Positions 41,791 to 49,909 of a stretch of 64,000 nt of DNA are shown piece after piece (position 1 is the first letter of the stretch; each line of letters starts with the position of its first letter). The notes under the pieces are model-generated. The model did no database searches. It worked only from the letters and a program-made list of their open reading frames with translations, and was not told where the DNA came from. The position numbers were made by a program, and so were the translations under genes. The stretch comes from Fontivita pretiosa (lineage in GTDB: Bacteria > Planctomycetota > Phycisphaerae > Tepidisphaerales > Tepidisphaeraceae), in NCBI RefSeq assembly GCF_050410795.1, contig NZ_CP191258.1, positions 4,774,001 to 4,838,000 on the forward strand, in the 5' to 3' direction.

Positions 41791-42845
41791 AGCTCCCCGG
41801 CAGAGTCTGGGTTGTGGTCAACGTTGTGATCGGGTTGGTTCTGGCCGTTTGTCCTGCGATCCGCGCCGCTGATACGGAACTCAACCTCTTTGCCTGGTCG
41901 GAATACATCCCGCAGGCGGTCATCGACGGGTTCACGAAGGAAACCGGAATCAAGGTCAATTACGAAGCATACTCGTCAAACGAGGAGATGCTCTCGAAGT
42001 TCCTGGCGGCGGGGGCGCAGTACGATCTGCTTCAACCTTCGGAATATACGGTTGAGGCACTGATCAAGCAGAACAAGCTTCTGCCCCTGGATCACGCCAA
42101 GCTGCCCAACCTCAGAAACATCGCCCCGGAATTCAAGGGCCTGGGCCATGACCCGCAGCTCAAGTACTCGGTGCCGTACATGGCCGGCACGGTTGGCATC
42201 GTCGTCAATACCGAAAAGATCAGGGAGCCGATCCGGGGTTACAAGGACGTCTTCCAGGACAAGTACGCCAACCGCATCGTGGTCGTCAACGACAACCGGG
42301 AGCTGGTTTCCTGGGCATTGCACACGCTGGGGCTGCCGATCAACGACATCACGCCCGAAGCTCTGGAGAAGGCGCGGCCACTCGTGACGCGATGGGTGTC
42401 ACTGATCAAGCTGTTTGACTCTGACAGCCCCAAGACGGCGCTGCTGAACGGGGATGCGGACTTGGGAATCGTCTGGAGCGGCGAGGCGGCGGTTCTGTGG
42501 AACGAGAACCACAAGTTCCAGTACATCCTTCCTGAGGAAGGCGCGCACATGTTTGTGGACAATCTGGTCATCCCCGCCAACGCCCGCAACAAGGACGCCG
42601 CCCATGCGTTCATCAACTACATTCTTCGCCCGGAGGTCAGCAAGCTCATCTCCGACGAGTTTCCCTACACCAATCCCAATGCCGAGGCGCGCAAGCTGCT
42701 GAGCAGGGAGCAACTGGAGAACCCCGCCAGCTATCCAAAGGCCACAAAGCTGGAGATCTTCCGTGACATCGGCAAGCAGTCGGCGGCGATCGACCGGATG
42801 GTGACTGACATCCGCAGCGCCGCCGGGAAGGCGGACAGGGAATAG
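41787..42845 (+). CDS. potD: Polyamine-type periplasmic binding protein (PotD/PotF-like)
   Basis: The product is 352 residues with a signal peptide (VWVVVNVVIGLVLAVCPAIRA). The mature protein begins ELNLFAWSEYIPQAVIDGF, the classic PotD/PotF opening, followed by ETGIKVNYEAYSSNEEMLSK, YDLLQPSEYTVEALI, VPYMAGTVGIVVNT and LVIPANARNKDAAHAFINY. These match family 1 polyamine-binding proteins. Lipidation is not evident. The ligand may be spermidine, putrescine or another cationic or sugar-linked compound given the lyase next door. Confidence 0.9.
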   Translation: MKLPGRVWVVVNVVIGLVLAVCPAIRAADTELNLFAWSEYIPQAVIDGFTKETGIKVNYEAYSSNEEMLSKFLAAGAQYDLLQPSEYTVEALIKQNKLLPLDHAKLPNLRNIAPEFKGLGHDPQLKYSVPYMAGTVGIVVNTEKIREPIRGYKDVFQDKYANRIVVVNDNRELVSWALHTLGLPINDITPEALEKARPLVTRWVSLIKLFDSDSPKTALLNGDADLGIVWSGEAAVLWNENHKFQYILPEEGAHMFVDNLVIPANARNKDAAHAFINYILRPEVSKLISDEFPYTNPNAEARKLLSREQLENPASYPKATKLEIFRDIGKQSAAIDRMVTDIRSAAGKADRE

Positions 42846-42896
42846 TTCTTTTCTTCAAGCAACCCGGGCTGTGAGCCACCGGCCGGGCAGCCGTTG

Positions 42897-44075
42897 ATGA
42901 TGAGCCTTGTTGAATCCGACAACCCGCCTGCCGCCAGCCACGATGCCGGTTGGATCCAGTGGCTGGCACTGGCGCCACTACTGGTGTGGCTGGGGGCGTT
43001 TGTTGTCGTGCCGACGGGGATCATGCTCGTCTACAGCTTCTGCCAGCGTGATGAGCTGGGGCAGGTGGTTTACGATTTCACCCTTGAGAACTATGTTCGG
43101 GTATTCGAGGGGTTGACCTGGGCAACGCCGCTGAGGGCGCTTGCCGCAGGCATTGTCGGCGCGATTATCATCGCCAGCCTGGCGGCTTTGTGGATGCATC
43201 GCAGCGGCCGTCAGCTCACCATCGCTGCGCTGGCCAGGCCGGCGCGACGCGGCTTGCTTGTGGCAGCGGTGGTGGCGATGCATCTGGAGATCCTCTCCCC
43301 GCATTTCCAGGGTGTGTACCTGCGAATCCTCTGGCGGTCGGCGGCCTACGCGGCACTGACCACCCTGTTGTGCCTGATCATCGGTTATCCCGTGGCATAC
43401 GTGATGGGTACCGCGCGCCGCAGGTGGCGAAGCATCCTCCTGGCCGCGGTCATGATCCCGTTCTGGACCAGCTTCCTCGTCCGCACCTATGCCTGGATCA
43501 CCATCCTCAAGGAACAGGGACTGCTCAACGCCACCCTGACGGCGATGAGACTCACCGACGAGCCGATCAGCATCCTCTACACGCCCCTGGCGGTCGTGAT
43601 CGGGCTGGTATACGCCTACCTGCCGTTCATGATCCTTCCGATCTATGCGAGCCTGGAACGGTTGGACCCGGGGCTGATCGATGCGGCACTGGATCTGGGC
43701 GCCCGGCCGCTGCGGGTGTTCAGCTCCGTGATCGTGCCCTTGACGTTTCCGGGCATTGCCGCGGGCGTGCTTCTGGTGTTCGTGCCGGCGGTGGGGATGT
43801 TCGCGGTCACTGACCTGATGGGCGGGGCCAAAGTTCTGCTGATCGGAAACGTCATCCAGAACCAGTTCGGGCAGGCGCGGGATTGGCCTTTTGGCGCTGC
43901 ACTGGGTATTGTTTTGCTGGCGATGTTTGCGGTGGTGTTTGCGGCGGCGGCGGGCGAGCTTGTGCCACGCGACCGCGGGCGCGGATTCTGGCGCCGCCGG
44001 TGGGCTGGTCGTCGCGGCGGCACGCCTCCCGGGCAAAAGGACGGTGCTTCTCACCTCCATGTCGCATTCGGTTGA
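42897..44075 (+). CDS. potB: Polyamine-type ABC transporter permease (PotB-like) with membrane insertion
   Basis: The product is 392 residues from ATG 42897, about 100 more than usual PotB. The ordinary PotB parts are present: LALAPLLVWLGAFVVVPTGI, then GYPVAYVMGTARRRW, PFWTSFLVRTYAWITILKEQG and the EAA loop IDAALDLGARPLRVFSSVIV. Between residues about 72 and 140 there is an inserted stretch with two additional hydrophobic segments (LAAGIVGAIIIASLAALW and GLLVAAVVAMHL). A C-terminal basic tail of about 40 residues runs over the start of potA. Confidence 0.85.
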   Translation: MMSLVESDNPPAASHDAGWIQWLALAPLLVWLGAFVVVPTGIMLVYSFCQRDELGQVVYDFTLENYVRVFEGLTWATPLRALAAGIVGAIIIASLAALWMHRSGRQLTIAALARPARRGLLVAAVVAMHLEILSPHFQGVYLRILWRSAAYAALTTLLCLIIGYPVAYVMGTARRRWRSILLAAVMIPFWTSFLVRTYAWITILKEQGLLNATLTAMRLTDEPISILYTPLAVVIGLVYAYLPFMILPIYASLERLDPGLIDAALDLGARPLRVFSSVIVPLTFPGIAAGVLLVFVPAVGMFAVTDLMGGAKVLLIGNVIQNQFGQARDWPFGAALGIVLLAMFAVVFAAAAGELVPRDRGRGFWRRRWAGRRGGTPPGQKDGASHLHVAFG

Positions 44076-45213
44076 ACTCATCGGACTTACCAAACGCTTC
44101 GGTTCGGTTACGGCCCTGCGCGACGTGAACCTGCGCGTCGCCCCGGGAGAGTTCGTCACGCTGCTGGGGCCTTCCGGATGCGGAAAGACAACGCTTTTGC
44201 GGGTGATCGCCGGCTTTGAAATGCCCACCAGCGGGCGGGTTCTGCTGGACAACATCGATGTAACGGACCTGCCGCCCTATCGGCGGGACGTGAACCAGGT
44301 CTTCCAGAGCTACGCGCTATTCCCGCACCTGTCGGTGTATGACAACGTAGCCTTCGGGCTGCGAATGAAACGTCTGCCCGGTCGCGAGATCCGTCGGCGC
44401 GTTGCCGAGGCGCTGGACATGGTCGAGCTGGTCGGGCTGGAGCATCGCCGCCCGGCTCAGCTCTCCGGGGGACAGCAGCAGCGCGTGGCACTGGCGCGGG
44501 CGCTGGTTTGCCAGCCCAAGGTCCTGCTGCTGGACGAGCCGATGGCCGCCCTGGATGCACAGCTTCGCCGCGCCATGCAGATCGAGCTTAAGCGACTTCA
44601 GCACCGCCTGGGGATCACCTTCGTTTTCGTGACTCACGATCAGAGCGAAGCGTTGCTGCTGTCGGACCGGATCGCGGTGATGAACGCCGGGCTGATCGAG
44701 CAGTTCGGCGCTGCCGCCGACATTTACCACCGTCCGCGGACGGCGTTCGTGGCGCGATTTCTTGGCCAGGCGAACGTGTTCGAGAGCGTGGTGGTGGGCC
44801 GGAACAACGGGCATGTGGAAGTGTTGATTGCGAATGCGACGGCGTTGCGGATTCCGGTCGCATCGGTCTTCGGCGACGACTCGCCGCTGCTTGCGGACTC
44901 GCGGTCGCGAAAGCTTGCGGTGGCCGTCCGCGCCGAACAGGTGCGTCTTCTGCCTGCGCCGCCACAGCCGGATGATTGCAACGTCCTGCCCGGTCAGATC
45001 GTGGAGATCCTGTTCGGCGGGGCGATGTCGCAGGTGCTGGTGCGCACGGCGGGGGGGCTGCTGCTGACGGCCTGCGCCCCCAGGATCGAGCTTCGTCGTG
45101 GCGATCCGGTGTGGTGTCACATCGCCCCAGATTCCCTGATCGTTCTGAACGGAACCGCTGCCCCTGAATCTGCCGGCGAGGGCAATTCGCTGCAACCTGC
45201 AACTTTGGGTTGA
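44059..45213 (+). CDS. potA: Polyamine-type ABC transporter ATP-binding protein (PotA-like)
   Basis: The product is 384 residues from ATG 44059, overlapping potB by 17 bases. It has Walker A GPSGCGKTT, the Q-loop QVFQSYALFPHL, signature LSGGQQQRVALARAL, Walker B VLLLDEPMAALD and switch His in FVTHDQSEAL. A C-terminal TOBE-type domain (about 265-370) is where regulation by substrate usually occurs. It completes the importer, in the less usual gene order C-D-B-A. Confidence 0.93.
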   Translation: MSHSVELIGLTKRFGSVTALRDVNLRVAPGEFVTLLGPSGCGKTTLLRVIAGFEMPTSGRVLLDNIDVTDLPPYRRDVNQVFQSYALFPHLSVYDNVAFGLRMKRLPGREIRRRVAEALDMVELVGLEHRRPAQLSGGQQQRVALARALVCQPKVLLLDEPMAALDAQLRRAMQIELKRLQHRLGITFVFVTHDQSEALLLSDRIAVMNAGLIEQFGAAADIYHRPRTAFVARFLGQANVFESVVVGRNNGHVEVLIANATALRIPVASVFGDDSPLLADSRSRKLAVAVRAEQVRLLPAPPQPDDCNVLPGQIVEILFGGAMSQVLVRTAGGLLLTACAPRIELRRGDPVWCHIAPDSLIVLNGTAAPESAGEGNSLQPATLG

Positions 45214-45636
45214 TTCGTCGGCGGCGAGGGTTATCTTATCAATGGCAATGTCTTCGGGCTGGCGCGCTTCGGCGAACTGGCGTGCCTTCGCGTCGTTGCC
45301 TGGATCGTTCCATCCTCTCGAACGCGATTCGAACGCGACGATGGCTCCAACACAACGAGGCGAGGGAGTTGACGGCCAGGCCGCGCCCGCGCTGGCCACG
45401 GCTACGCAACCGGCGGGCACTGGCCGTCGCGACACGACGCATGAGGCAACCTCGCCGGTTGCGCGCGGCGTGTGCCTTTTGGCCAGGCATGGTGCATACT
45501 GTGCTCAGCGGGTGCAGTGAGCCCGACCGCAAGGAACCAACACAGTCGTCGGTGCACCGACGGGGACGGAGTCTACCCCGATTACGCTTTTAACCCGCCA
45601 CCGATCGCCAACCGGCGATTGCCTGCCTCGAGCACA
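45214..45636 (+). other. 423-bp leader of the polysaccharide cluster with a 16-bp palindrome
   Basis: No protein-like frame stands out; a 92-codon frame at 45242-45520 has unremarkable composition. A perfect palindrome CGTCGGTGCACCGACG lies at 45547-45562, about 75 bases before the wzm start, followed by a G-rich ACGGGGACGGAG segment. CATACT at about 45497-45502 could be a -10 box. The region must hold the promoter of the export cluster and might hold a structured leader. Confidence 0.4.
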
Positions 45637-46584
45637 ATGTCCATCCTTGAAAACACAAGCTCGACTGCCTCGCCCGCACAGCCGGACCTGACCGAAGCTG
45701 CGGCATTGCCCGCTCATTCGGCGCCAACTGCGCAGAGCGAACCGCCCCTGACCATCATCCGTCCTCGCTCAGGCTGGCAGGCGGTCGAGCTGCGCGAGGT
45801 CTGGCGATATCGCGACCTGCTGTGGCTGCTGGCCCTGCGGGAAATACAGGTCCGCTACAAACAGACCATCCTGGGTGTGCTGTGGGTGATCATCCAGCCG
45901 CTGGCCACCAGCGGCATCTTCGCGGCGCTGCTGGGCATGCTCATGGGCCGCGGCAACGAGCCTGGCGTTGCGGGCGTGCCGTACTTCGTCTCCACATTCT
46001 GTGCCATGCTTCCCTGGCAGCTTTTCGCCAGCTCGCTTTCGCAGGCGGGCAACAGCCTGATCGCCAACCAGCGGCTGATCACAAAAGTCTACTTCCCGCG
46101 ACTGATCGTCCCGATGTCGGCGGTGCTGGCGGCGCTTGCGGATTTCGCGGTCGGCCTGTTGGCGCTGGCCGCGGTCATGATCCTCTATGGCCTGTGGCCA
46201 CCGGTCCAGATCCTGCTGCTGCCGCTGCTGACGGCTGTGGCGGTGCTGGCATCCCTGGCCGCGGGGCTGTGGCTTTCAGCCCTCAGTGCGCTTTACCGCG
46301 ACTTCCGACACGTCATCCCCTTCCTTGTTCAGCTCGGCCTGGTCGTCAGCCCCGTCATCTACACGACTCAGAAGATTCAACCCAAGCTCCCCGAGTGGGC
46401 CATGATGCTGTACGCGCTGAACCCCATGGTCGGCGTGATCGAGGGCTTTCGCTGGGCGCTGCTGCCGCAGGCCGAGCCTCCGCTGCTGGTCTGCGGCCTG
46501 TCGATACTCTCGACCGCGCTGTTGCTGATCAGCGGCGCGTTTTTTTTCCGCAGGATGGAACGCAGCTTTGCGGATCTTGTTTGA
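45637..46584 (+). CDS. wzm: Polysaccharide ABC exporter permease (Wzm-like)
   Basis: The product is 315 residues from ATG 45637. A 60-residue soluble N-terminus leads into the ABC-2 domain: WRYRDLLWLLALREIQVRYK, QTILGVLWVIIQPLATSGIF and about six helices, with LNPMVGVIEGFRWALL near the end. These are typical of O-antigen/teichoic-acid exporters. It pairs with the ATPase gene that starts 54 bp downstream. It moves an undecaprenyl-linked glycan across the inner membrane. Confidence 0.92.
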   Translation: MSILENTSSTASPAQPDLTEAAALPAHSAPTAQSEPPLTIIRPRSGWQAVELREVWRYRDLLWLLALREIQVRYKQTILGVLWVIIQPLATSGIFAALLGMLMGRGNEPGVAGVPYFVSTFCAMLPWQLFASSLSQAGNSLIANQRLITKVYFPRLIVPMSAVLAALADFAVGLLALAAVMILYGLWPPVQILLLPLLTAVAVLASLAAGLWLSALSALYRDFRHVIPFLVQLGLVVSPVIYTTQKIQPKLPEWAMMLYALNPMVGVIEGFRWALLPQAEPPLLVCGLSILSTALLLISGAFFFRRMERSFADLV

Positions 46585-46638
46585 CGACCGCCTATTCACC
46601 AGCCACCACTGTGAGCAGCCATCACCGACCACCGACCC

Positions 46639-47904
46639 ATGTGTGACCTGGCCATACGCGTCTGCAACCTCTCCAAGCAATACCGTCTGGGCCAGATCGA
46701 GCCGTACAGGACGCTGCGCGACTCGATCATGAACACGGGCCGGCGGCTGCTGCGTCGCGTCGCCGGCCCCGGGCCACGGACCGCCGACCACGGCTCAACA
46801 ATCTGGGCCTTGAAGGATGTCAGTTTTGAAGTCAAAAGAGGCGAAGTCGTCGGCATCATCGGGCGAAACGGCGCGGGCAAGAGCACGCTGTTGAAGATCC
46901 TCAGCCGCATCACCGAACCGACCGCCGGGCATGTCGAGCTGCGCGGGCGTGTGGGAAGTCTGCTGGAGGTGGGCACCGGCTTTCACCCTGAGCTGACTGG
47001 CCGCGAGAACATCTACCTCAATGGTGCGATCCTGGGCATGAGCCGCGCCGAGATCCGGCGCCGATTTGACCAGATCGTCGCCTTCGCCGAGATCGAAAAG
47101 TTTCTGGACACTCCCGTGAAGCGTTACAGCAGCGGGATGTACGTGAGACTGGCCTTCGCCGTCGCGGCGCATCTGGAGCCGGAGATTCTGATCGTGGACG
47201 AGGTTCTTGCCGTGGGAGATGCCGAGTTCCAGCGCAAGTGTCTTGGCAAAATGAGTGGCGTGGCCGAATCCGGGCGCACGGTGCTGTTTGTGAGCCACAA
47301 CCTTGCGGCGGTAGAGGCGTTGTGCAACTCCTGTCTGCTGCTCCGTAATGGCGGTGTTGGCGCTGTGGGATCGACAGAGGCTGTCATTGCACAGTATCTG
47401 ACAAGTGATCAGGAGCCATGTTATGACGTCGATTTGTGGAATCATCCCGGCCGGCTGCCAGGGAAGCAACGCATTCTGCGACGGCTGCGCTTGCTTGATG
47501 ATGGAGGCAGGGTGCTGCGGTGCGCAGAGCTTGGCAGACCGTTGACATTTGAGCTCGAATTGATGTCGGAAAATCGGTTGGCGAATGTCGTTGCCGCCAT
47601 TCACATTTACAGCTCATTAGGGCAACGCGTGGTGAGCTATCACTCGCGGTATCAGGCTCCAGCCTCAATAGCACTTGAAGGCACGACGATCCTTCGATGC
47701 CGGACGCCCATGTGCCAACTGATGCCCGGAGAGTACTCGTTAGTTCTGGGCGTGGACAGCGGTCAGGATACCGTGGATCGGATCGAGTCCGGACTCCACT
47801 TCGAGGTTGCCCCACGCGATGTTTACGGCACCGGTCGCGTTCCCTCCAGCCGGCAGGGCGTGTATGTCCCGCAAGCGGAATGGAGTGCATCGTCTGCTTC
47901 GTGA
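46639..47904 (+). CDS. wzt: Polysaccharide ABC exporter ATPase (Wzt-like) with C-terminal glycan-binding domain
   Basis: The product is 421 residues. The ATPase half has Walker A GRNGAGKST, the modified signature YSSGMYVRLAFAVA and Walker B ILIVDEVLAVGD. From about residue 260 the C-terminal part (RPLTFELELMSENRLANVV, CQLMPGEYSLVLGVDSG) is a Wzt_C-type beta-sandwich that reads the glycan's non-reducing end. Base composition changes within the gene: row 46921-46980 has 44 of 60 G/C, row 47401-47460 only 32 of 60. The border thus roughly falls between the conserved and glycan-specific halves. Confidence 0.92.
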   Translation: MCDLAIRVCNLSKQYRLGQIEPYRTLRDSIMNTGRRLLRRVAGPGPRTADHGSTIWALKDVSFEVKRGEVVGIIGRNGAGKSTLLKILSRITEPTAGHVELRGRVGSLLEVGTGFHPELTGRENIYLNGAILGMSRAEIRRRFDQIVAFAEIEKFLDTPVKRYSSGMYVRLAFAVAAHLEPEILIVDEVLAVGDAEFQRKCLGKMSGVAESGRTVLFVSHNLAAVEALCNSCLLLRNGGVGAVGSTEAVIAQYLTSDQEPCYDVDLWNHPGRLPGKQRILRRLRLLDDGGRVLRCAELGRPLTFELELMSENRLANVVAAIHIYSSLGQRVVSYHSRYQAPASIALEGTTILRCRTPMCQLMPGEYSLVLGVDSGQDTVDRIESGLHFEVAPRDVYGTGRVPSSRQGVYVPQAEWSASSAS

Positions 47905-47918
47905 CGTCTGATTTCGCG

Positions 47919-48887
47919 ATGGGCGCACCACTCGTCAGTGTGATCATCCCCTGCTTCAACGCGGGGCGGTTTGTTGGTGATGCGATCCGCAGCGCATTGC
48001 GCCAGACCTATCGACCGATCGAGGTGATTGTTTTAAACGACGGCTCAACCGACGAGTCAGAACAGATTATCCGAAGCTTCGGCGATTCAATCCGCTGCGA
48101 GTCCAGCCCGAATCGCGGCGCGTGCGCCGCCAGAAATCGAGGGTTGGCGATGTCGCGCGGGGAACTGATCCAATTCCTTGATGCAGATGACCTGCTGCAC
48201 CCTGAGAAAGTGGCTCGGCAGGTCAAGGAGCTGAGCGACGATGAAACGATCGCATTCGGCCCGTGGTTACGATTCTCCTGTCGGTTGCCGGCGCCACCAT
48301 ATGAGCCGGATATCTGCGCGGCCACCTTTGCAGAAGATCTACTACTGCAATGGTTGCAGGGAAAGTATGTGATCTGCAATGCCCTTCTTTGGCCAGCGCG
48401 GCTTCTATCCCGGATCGGTGGGTGGGACGCTAGGATTGTTGCTAACCAGGATGGTGAACTGCTCATGCGCGCATTGAGCCGGGGTGCGCGGCTGAAATAT
48501 CGCGATGACGCCTGGGCGTTCTATCGGGTGCCGACAGCGGGAGGCAACATGGCCGCCCGCACGGACGCAGCAGCGCAGCGGTCACGACTGCGAGTCATGT
48601 GGCGGGTGTATCGATGGAATACAGGCGGCGCCATAACGAAGGAAGTACTCCTGCGCTTCTGGCAGCACTTCGTCCATCTGGGAGCCTCGCTCATCGATCA
48701 GGACCCTCGTTACGCGGCCTTGGCATTTCGTCTGGCACGTCGTGCGCGCTCACGGGCGGGTTGTCGCGGCATGGATCCGACACGATTGATGGGGTACGCG
48801 GCTTACGAGCTGAGCAGGCATTTGGGACCGCAGTGGGGGCGACGGCTGCTCATGCCGCTGTTTCGCGCCTGTCGGGAGCGTTTATGA
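47919..48887 (+). CDS. Glycosyltransferase family 2
   Basis: The product is 322 residues from ATG 47919; in-frame ATG 47880 and GTG 47901 are alternatives overlapping wzt. The GT-A fold begins LVSVIIPCFNAGRFVGDAI, then EVIVLNDGSTDESEQII, GACAARNRGLAMSRGELI and the metal-binding FLDADDLL. The acceptor part (WDARIVANQDGELLMRALSR) is also typical. No membrane helix is present. Lower GC (row 48301-48360, 32 of 60) than the flanks. Sugar specificity unknown. Confidence 0.88.
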   Translation: MGAPLVSVIIPCFNAGRFVGDAIRSALRQTYRPIEVIVLNDGSTDESEQIIRSFGDSIRCESSPNRGACAARNRGLAMSRGELIQFLDADDLLHPEKVARQVKELSDDETIAFGPWLRFSCRLPAPPYEPDICAATFAEDLLLQWLQGKYVICNALLWPARLLSRIGGWDARIVANQDGELLMRALSRGARLKYRDDAWAFYRVPTAGGNMAARTDAAAQRSRLRVMWRVYRWNTGGAITKEVLLRFWQHFVHLGASLIDQDPRYAALAFRLARRARSRAGCRGMDPTRLMGYAAYELSRHLGPQWGRRLLMPLFRACRERL

Positions 48888-49909
48888 CGGTTCGCAGCAG
48901 TCTGGACGCTGGGGCACCCGAGCGTTGCGAGCTCATGACGGTGCAGTGGGCACGCCGGATTCGACGCATGTGCCGTCGCGGCGGGCGCGCGGTTCTTTCA
49001 CATTGTTGTCGCCAATACGGCATCTTGAAGATGTCGTGGATCGGCGGGTTCCATAACGGCAGCCGAATCGTGCCGTATGAAGGCCACGAGGGCGGGAACC
49101 GCGCGATTCTCGAGACGCTGGCCAGCGGGCGGCCTGCGATGATCACACGGTATGGCATCTTCGAGTTACGGGCCGTGGCTGGCGTCCGGTTCGGAGCGGA
49201 CAGGCTGTTGCGAGGTGTGATCACGCCACTGTGTGATAACGCCGGTTTCTTTCCCCGCGATGAATCGTTGCTGCCGCGGTTTGCCGAGATCTACGCTACG
49301 GCGACGCGAAACGTTGATTGCTTTGCCGCCTGCAATTACCGTCAAGGACTGTGGGCCTACGAGCAGCGCATCTTTCGCGAATTGTGTCCGAACGCTCGGT
49401 TGATCGACATCCGGTCGCTTGATTCATTCTGTTATGCCGAGCCGTGGACCTGGGCCTTGCGGGGCCGCAAAGTGCTGGTCGTGCACCCTTTTGCGCGGAC
49501 GATTCAAAGGCAATATCTCAAACGTGAGAAGCTATTCATCAACCCCAAGATACTGCCGGAGTTTGGCAGCCTCCACGTGCTGCCGGCAGTGCAGTCGATT
49601 GCGGGAAACCAGGTTCCGTTCGCGACTTGGTTCGATGCACTCGAGCACATGTGTCAGCAGATCAGTCAGATCGACTTCGAAGTGGCGTTGATCGGTGCCG
49701 GCGCCTACGGGCTACCGCTGGCGGCGCACGTGAAGCATCTGGGCAAGCAGGCGGTCCACATGGGCGGGGTCACGCAGATGCTTTTCGGCATCCGCGGCAG
49801 ACGTTGGGACAACTGGTATCCGCATCTGTTTAACGAACATTGGGTCCGTCCCGCGGACGACGAACGACCCGTCGGAGCCGAACGCGTGGAGCATGGATGC
49901 TATTGGTAG
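48884..49909 (+). CDS. Polysaccharide-cluster protein of unknown family, possibly GT-D-type transferase
   Basis: The product is 341 residues and overlaps both neighbours (ATGA at 48884). I do not firmly recognise it. Notable segments are GGNRAILETLASGRPAMITR, YGIFELRAVAG, a central LRGRKVLVVHPFARTIQRQY, and VALIGAGAYGLPLAAHVKHL followed by MGGVTQMLFGIRGRRW. The last two resemble the C-terminal half of GT-D/DUF1792-like glycosyltransferases, and the ITRYGxxE stretch could stand for their R-x-G-D-G-E motif, but the acidic pair is not conserved. Soluble and likely cytoplasmic. Confidence 0.6.
   Translation: MTVRSSLDAGAPERCELMTVQWARRIRRMCRRGGRAVLSHCCRQYGILKMSWIGGFHNGSRIVPYEGHEGGNRAILETLASGRPAMITRYGIFELRAVAGVRFGADRLLRGVITPLCDNAGFFPRDESLLPRFAEIYATATRNVDCFAACNYRQGLWAYEQRIFRELCPNARLIDIRSLDSFCYAEPWTWALRGRKVLVVHPFARTIQRQYLKREKLFINPKILPEFGSLHVLPAVQSIAGNQVPFATWFDALEHMCQQISQIDFEVALIGAGAYGLPLAAHVKHLGKQAVHMGGVTQMLFGIRGRRWDNWYPHLFNEHWVRPADDERPVGAERVEHGCYW

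Noticed and set aside
45242..45520. 92-codon plus-strand frame in the cluster leader
   Set aside because: No Shine-Dalgarno, no motif and low-complexity composition; not supported as a gene.
45500..45600. Possible cyclic-di-GMP riboswitch before wzm
   Set aside because: I could not find the conserved GEMM core sequence; only a palindrome and G-rich tract are evident.
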